From Flavobacteriales bacterium (GTDB lineage Bacteria > Bacteroidota > Bacteroidia > Flavobacteriales_D > Crocinitomicaceae): a DNA stretch of 54,156 bases. The stretch spans positions 1 to 54,156 of the forward strand of contig CANMUN010000014.1 of assembly GCA_947500875.1 (NCBI GenBank), given 5' to 3'. The position numbers and the translations under genes were made by a program. The notes below the pieces were generated by a model, which had not been told where the DNA came from, ran no database searches, and saw only the letters and a list, made by a program, of their open reading frames with translations. Shown here piece by piece: positions 50,699-54,156 of the stretch; the stretch's first letter is position 1, and every line of letters begins with the position of its first letter.

Positions 50699-53449
50699 CT
50701 ATTCTTTGGTTTTTTTCTCGGTGGCTAAATGCGCTGGAATTTTTCCAAATTGCAAGGTAGTTCCGTCCCACCACAGTCCCATTGCACTACGATCTTTGAT
50801 GTTGTCGTTGAACAACACTTGATCAATGTTGCGTTCGAAGGTACCTTGCGTTACGGTTTTGAGGCTGGCATCTTCGCTCGAAACCCGATCGGCAACAGCA
50901 ATCCAGGCGAAGGATACGTTGTGGTTTCCGTTGTTTAATTCCTTAACCATAAATCCTCTTTCCGTAATTTCAGCAATGAACAATCCATTGCAATCGCCTG
51001 CTGGGCTCACAGTAACGGTGGGTAATTGGTCCATCGTTCCTTGCATTATTTTTCCGAATTCAACGAAGCAAGTGCCGTTGACGAGCTTTCCAGAACCGTT
51101 ATCGTATATTTTAGAGGTTTCTGCCGTAACTGAATACAGTGGAGTTTTTTCACCGTTCACATCGCCCACAAGTTCTATGTTTTTCCCATAGGTATAGGTA
51201 TTGCCCGAATTGTAGGTAGCAAACCATTCTCCTTTGTTGATTAAACCAATAATTTCGCCTCGGTTTATTGTTCCCACCACACCTCCAAAAAATCCGCCCC
51301 CAATTCCTGTAAGTTCTTTTTGGGTTAAAAGACCGCTACCGGAAGCATAGGCGGATGAACCATAAACTCCATAAGTATTGCTCGCGCTGTTTTTGTAAGC
51401 AAGAGATCCCCAATAATTGGCGTTCCAATGTGCGCCGAGGGTTCCACCGCAGCGGGTGTAATCGTTCCAATTATACCCAGCTGCACCAAAAGTGTATAGA
51501 TCTCCCCAAAAATTGAAACCAGCGGTCGCTGAATTCGAGGTGGTATTGGTGTAACCCGTACCATCGTTTTGGCTGTCTCGGTTCCGGTATGCGTACATCG
51601 AATGTTGTCCATCTCCCAAGGCGGTGAGTTGATTTCTCCAAACGTACAATTGCGCTTTGGGATCTTGGCTTGCATTCACAGAGACTGAAGTGCCGTCATC
51701 TTGAATAAGCGAATTTCCGAGGGTTGTTGAAGAGGTAAATTTGGAAACATAACCGGTCGTTCCACTAGCGCCACTTGGTCCTTGGTTCCCCTGCGGCCCT
51801 TGGGGTCCCGTGGATCCTTGTGGTCCCGTTGCTCCAGTAGCACCTGCAGGACCTGTAGCACCTGTCAAGCCTTGAGGACCTTGTGCTCCGGTTGCTCCCT
51901 GAGGGCCTGTTGCGCCGGCGGGCCCTGTTGCACCCGTAAGACCTTGTGGACCTTGTGGTCCTGCTGCACCGGTTGCTCCCTGAGGGCCCGTTAATCCTTG
52001 AGGACCCGTTGCGCCAATAATGGATACTCCAGCAGGCCATGATCCATTGGTTTTTGGACCAAATAAGAAGTTCGTAGCGGTGTTTATAAAGAAATCTCCG
52101 TCATTTCCAACGACGTTGGTTGGGTTGGTAACACCGTTCAACATAGAGGTTCCTGTGAGTCCTTGAATTCCTTGCGGACCTTGCGCTCCAGTGATTCCTT
52201 GTGGTCCGGTTAATCCCTGAGGCCCTGTAGCTCCAGTAAGTCCTTGAGGACCTTGTGGACCTGTTGTTCCTTGCGGTCCTGTGGCTCCCTGAGGACCTGT
52301 TGGTCCAACCATACCTATCGGGCCTTGAGGACCAGCGGGTCCAACAAGTCCTTGAGGTCCAATGAGCGAAATGCCATTAGGCCAGTTTCCATTGCTTTTG
52401 GGACCAAACAAATCGTTGGAGCTCGTATTGATGTAAAAATCACCGTCATTGCCCATTAAAGAACTGGGATTGGTAGTTCCGTTCAGCATCGAAGTTCCGG
52501 TCAACCCTTGAGGACCAGGAAAACCTTGAATACCTTGCGGTCCTGTTGCGCCCTGAGGTCCAATGGCACCAATCAAGGAAACTCCTGCAGGCCAAGTACC
52601 GTTGGCTTTGGGTCCGAAAAGTTCATTCGTTGCCGTGTTGATGTAGAAATCGCCGTCATTGCCTGTAAGCGTTGAAGGATTCACATTTCCGTTGAGCATG
52701 GAAGTGCCCGTAAGCCCCTGAATCCCCTGAGGGCCCATTGGTCCTTGTGGTCCGGCAACACCCGCAGGACCCGTAGCTCCTGCTGGACCCTGAGGACCGG
52801 CTGCACCCGTTGGACCTTGTGCACCCGCTAAACCTTGTGGGCCCGTCGCTCCGGTGGCCCCGGCGGGTCCTGTTGCACCTGCATTGCCTTGCGGACCTTT
52901 GATATTCCCTGTCAAGATCCAGGTGGTGGAATTGGATTTATAGTAGACGTCTCCTGTTTGCGTATTCAAGTAAAAATCTCCCAAGGAACCTAAAGCTGCC
53001 GCCGGTACTGTTGTTCCGTAGCGCCATTGGTTCAGTTGTGTTCCTGCGGTTTTGGCGTACAGGGCGTATGGAGCGCTCATGAGCCGTTGCGATCCGTAAT
53101 CAACGTAATTTGTACCATTTGCGAAGTCGACAGCAAGGCTTACCCAATAATTACCCGTTGACCAGTTGATGCTGCTAAAAGTTCCAGAGAGCAGGGTTCC
53201 TTGTCCGATGACAAAATTCACTAAACCGAAATTTGACGTAGCAACCGATTGTCGCTCCGAATAAACGATGGTTCCTGTCGATGAATTTTGTTTGATTTGG
53301 ACTCTTATGGCAACAAGGGTATTCGTTACCAAATTACCGGAGGTTGTGCGAATGACCGCTTGATAGTTAATGCCTTCAGGAGCCTGTGCAAACAACGAAG
53401 TGGCACCCAAAATACAGCACATAAAAAACGAAAGTAGTAGATTTTTCAT
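50699..53449 (-). CDS. Collagen-like repeat surface protein (paralogue of the S74 protein)
   Basis: A 916-residue secreted protein. Signal peptide about 1-21; residues 22-180 are nearly the same as in the S74 gene ([11 protein letters not shown] ... NYWVSL ... [17 protein letters not shown]). Collagen-like GPQG/GPAG blocks extend to about residue 560 and are broken by three near-identical modules (TSMLNG ... [13 protein letters not shown] ... LFGPK ... SLIG). The C-terminal 350 residues hold a domain of Bacteroidota fibre proteins ([40 protein letters not shown]) and no S74 motif. A -7 box at 53464-53471 gives the promoter. The product is probably a trimeric fibre on the cell surface; how it is attached is unclear, since no sorting domain is seen. 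Confidence 0.87.
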   Translation of the reverse strand: MKNLLLSFFMCCILGATSLFAQAPEGINYQAVIRTTSGNLVTNTLVAIRVQIKQNSSTGTIVYSERQSVATSNFGLVNFVIGQGTLLSGTFSSINWSTGNYWVSLAVDFANGTNYVDYGSQRLMSAPYALYAKTAGTQLNQWRYGTTVPAAALGSLGDFYLNTQTGDVYYKSNSTTWILTGNIKGPQGNAGATGPAGATGATGPQGLAGAQGPTGAAGPQGPAGATGPAGVAGPQGPMGPQGIQGLTGTSMLNGNVNPSTLTGNDGDFYINTATNELFGPKANGTWPAGVSLIGAIGPQGATGPQGIQGFPGPQGLTGTSMLNGTTNPSSLMGNDGDFYINTSSNDLFGPKSNGNWPNGISLIGPQGLVGPAGPQGPIGMVGPTGPQGATGPQGTTGPQGPQGLTGATGPQGLTGPQGITGAQGPQGIQGLTGTSMLNGVTNPTNVVGNDGDFFINTATNFLFGPKTNGSWPAGVSIIGATGPQGLTGPQGATGAAGPQGPQGLTGATGPAGATGPQGATGAQGPQGLTGATGPAGATGATGPQGSTGPQGPQGNQGPSGASGTTGYVSKFTSSTTLGNSLIQDDGTSVSVNASQDPKAQLYVWRNQLTALGDGQHSMYAYRNRDSQNDGTGYTNTTSNSATAGFNFWGDLYTFGAAGYNWNDYTRCGGTLGAHWNANYWGSLAYKNSASNTYGVYGSSAYASGSGLLTQKELTGIGGGFFGGVVGTINRGEIIGLINKGEWFATYNSGNTYTYGKNIELVGDVNGEKTPLYSVTAETSKIYDNGSGKLVNGTCFVEFGKIMQGTMDQLPTVTVSPAGDCNGLFIAEITERGFMVKELNNGNHNVSFAWIAVADRVSSEDASLKTVTQGTFERNIDQVLFNDNIKDRSAMGLWWDGTTLQFGKIPAHLATEKKTKE
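51770..52900. repeat. Collagen-like repeat block with duplicated modules
   Basis: Short direct repeats of the GGTCCT/GGACCT type code for Gly-x-y triplets through this stretch. Three longer imperfect repeats, about 130 bp each around 52020-52150, 52370-52500 and 52580-52710, code for the same TSMLNG...GDFYINT...FGPK module. The array could expand or contract by recombination between modules or with the homologous module near 48900-49020. Confidence 0.6.
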
Positions 53450-53463
53450 ACAATAAATTTGAA

Positions 53464-53471
53464 CAAATGTA
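53464..53471 (-). promoter_or_regulatory. -7 box of the collagen-like gene
   Basis: The minus strand reads TACATTTG, a perfect TAnnTTTG, 14 nt before the ATG at 53449. The remaining bases up to 53565 are AT-rich and show no other feature. Confidence 0.5.
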
Positions 53472-53565
53472 ATTTTAAATGCGAACTAAATCAAGCAATT
53501 AACATGGATTTAATGCTAAGAAAATCAAAGAGATAAATAACAGTAAAAAGCCTAATTTTGTTGAG

Positions 53566-54156
53566 CTAGGGTAGACACACCAAGGTATCATACCAACTGG
53601 AATAACCCGCCCAAATACCGAGGGCACCGTTGGAGAAGTTGCTAGGTATTAGCACGGGGGATGAAAAAGGACTTCCGCTGTTCTCTAGCTGTGTTTTTAA
53701 TTTGTCAAAGTAATTAAATACAGGGTACTCAATGTGGGACAACTTGATAACGACGCTGTCGCCGTATTTAAAATAACGCTTCAAGCCGTCAGGGTAGGAG
53801 GTGTCTTTTTCCGGATAGCGCGTTTCGAAATTGATGCTAAGCCCGTTGAAAAATTGGTCGTCGAAGTAGGAACCCCCACCATGCCTGAAGCGGTAATCTT
53901 TCGGTGAACCGTTCACGGTGGTAATGATTTTAGATTCCCACCGGTAAGCGTTTTTGGCGTTTGCTGGATCGGTCAGAAATGCCCGACACAGGCCGAATTG
54001 ATTGTTTTCTTCCGAAGGGATCCATTGGAAGGCGTCGAGGCCTATTGGGACTAGTAATTTCGTCGTAGCCGAATACGTCTGGTTATCGTATTGGACGTTT
54101 AGGATATAGGTTTGTCCCGCTACTCCTACCAAGTTGGGGTCTAGGCTTGAATATAC
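53566..54156 (-). CDS. DUF4249 domain-containing protein (partial)
   Basis: The frame is open to the right edge of the window, so only the C-terminal 196 codons are present. The sequence VGVAGQTYILNVQYDNQTYS, then an ATTKLLVPI strand and a YRFRHGGGSYFDDQFFNGL segment, matches the pattern of DUF4249 proteins, Bacteroidota lipoproteins usually encoded next to a TonB-dependent receptor. If so, the receptor should lie upstream, beyond 54156. A C-terminal GYSSWYDTLVCLP segment closes the domain. Function in the family is not established; outer-membrane association is likely. Confidence 0.68.
   Translation of the reverse strand, partial: VYSSLDPNLVGVAGQTYILNVQYDNQTYSATTKLLVPIGLDAFQWIPSEENNQFGLCRAFLTDPANAKNAYRWESKIITTVNGSPKDYRFRHGGGSYFDDQFFNGLSINFETRYPEKDTSYPDGLKRYFKYGDSVVIKLSHIEYPVFNYFDKLKTQLENSGSPFSSPVLIPSNFSNGALGIWAGYSSWYDTLVCLP

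Overview
The window comes from a member of the Bacteroidota, most likely a Flavobacteriales-type bacterium. Four things point there: type IX secretion system (T9SS) cargo with type A and type B C-terminal sorting domains, two PorP/SprF-like outer-membrane proteins, a TamL-like lipoprotein, and many promoters with the phylum's -7 box TAnnTTTG, often only 4-20 nt before the start codon. Shine-Dalgarno sequences are mostly weak or absent. Gene packing is dense, with frequent 4-nt overlaps and convergent genes 1-10 nt apart. I see no tRNA, rRNA or CRISPR array.

Region by region. 1-941: end of a GNAT/FemAB-like gene, then an SDR reductase. 1013-2732: a Hanks-type kinase bounded by inverted GTTAGCGGC/GCCGCTAAC motifs and followed by a long imperfect palindrome, then an orphan lipoprotein; this looks like an integron-style gene cassette. 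2830-4707: a defence/toxin module made of a Fic AMPylase-regulator with a tandem operator, and a MntA/HepT toxin-antitoxin pair. 4729-14543 (minus): a five-gene operon of RadD-like helicase, GWxTD protein, GT2, GH92 mannosidase and a large T9SS adhesin. 14600-19712: TrmH-like methylase, TamL and an amidohydrolase lipoprotein. 19714-22816 (minus): an ECF sigma factor, an anti-sigma-like protein that seems to run from cytoplasm to outer membrane, and PorP/SprF. 22954-32568: a maltose/starch locus with a divergent NrtR-like regulator, a BadF-type kinase, GH13, an MFS transporter, beta-phosphoglucomutase, GH65 phosphorylase and a T9SS-secreted GH13. 32571-37234: housekeeping and unknown enzymes (S1/P1-like, ComB, nitroreductase, NUDIX, M48). 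37339-43347: mostly uncharacterised proteins, including a divergent phosphatase/membrane-protein pair and a frameshifted small membrane protein. 43498-54156: secreted or surface proteins (WG repeats, C1 protease, two collagen-like paralogues flanking an M28 peptidase, and a partial DUF4249 protein).

How parts work together. In the maltose locus, secreted amylase would yield maltodextrins, the MFS protein would import maltose, GH65 would phosphorolyse it to glucose plus beta-glucose-1-phosphate, PgmB would make glucose-6-phosphate, and the BadF-type kinase may phosphorylate the free glucose. In the sigma locus, an outer-membrane barrel fused to a cytoplasmic anti-sigma domain could report envelope or T9SS state directly to transcription. 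The two most notable items are this dual-membrane anti-sigma operon and the integron-like kinase cassette.
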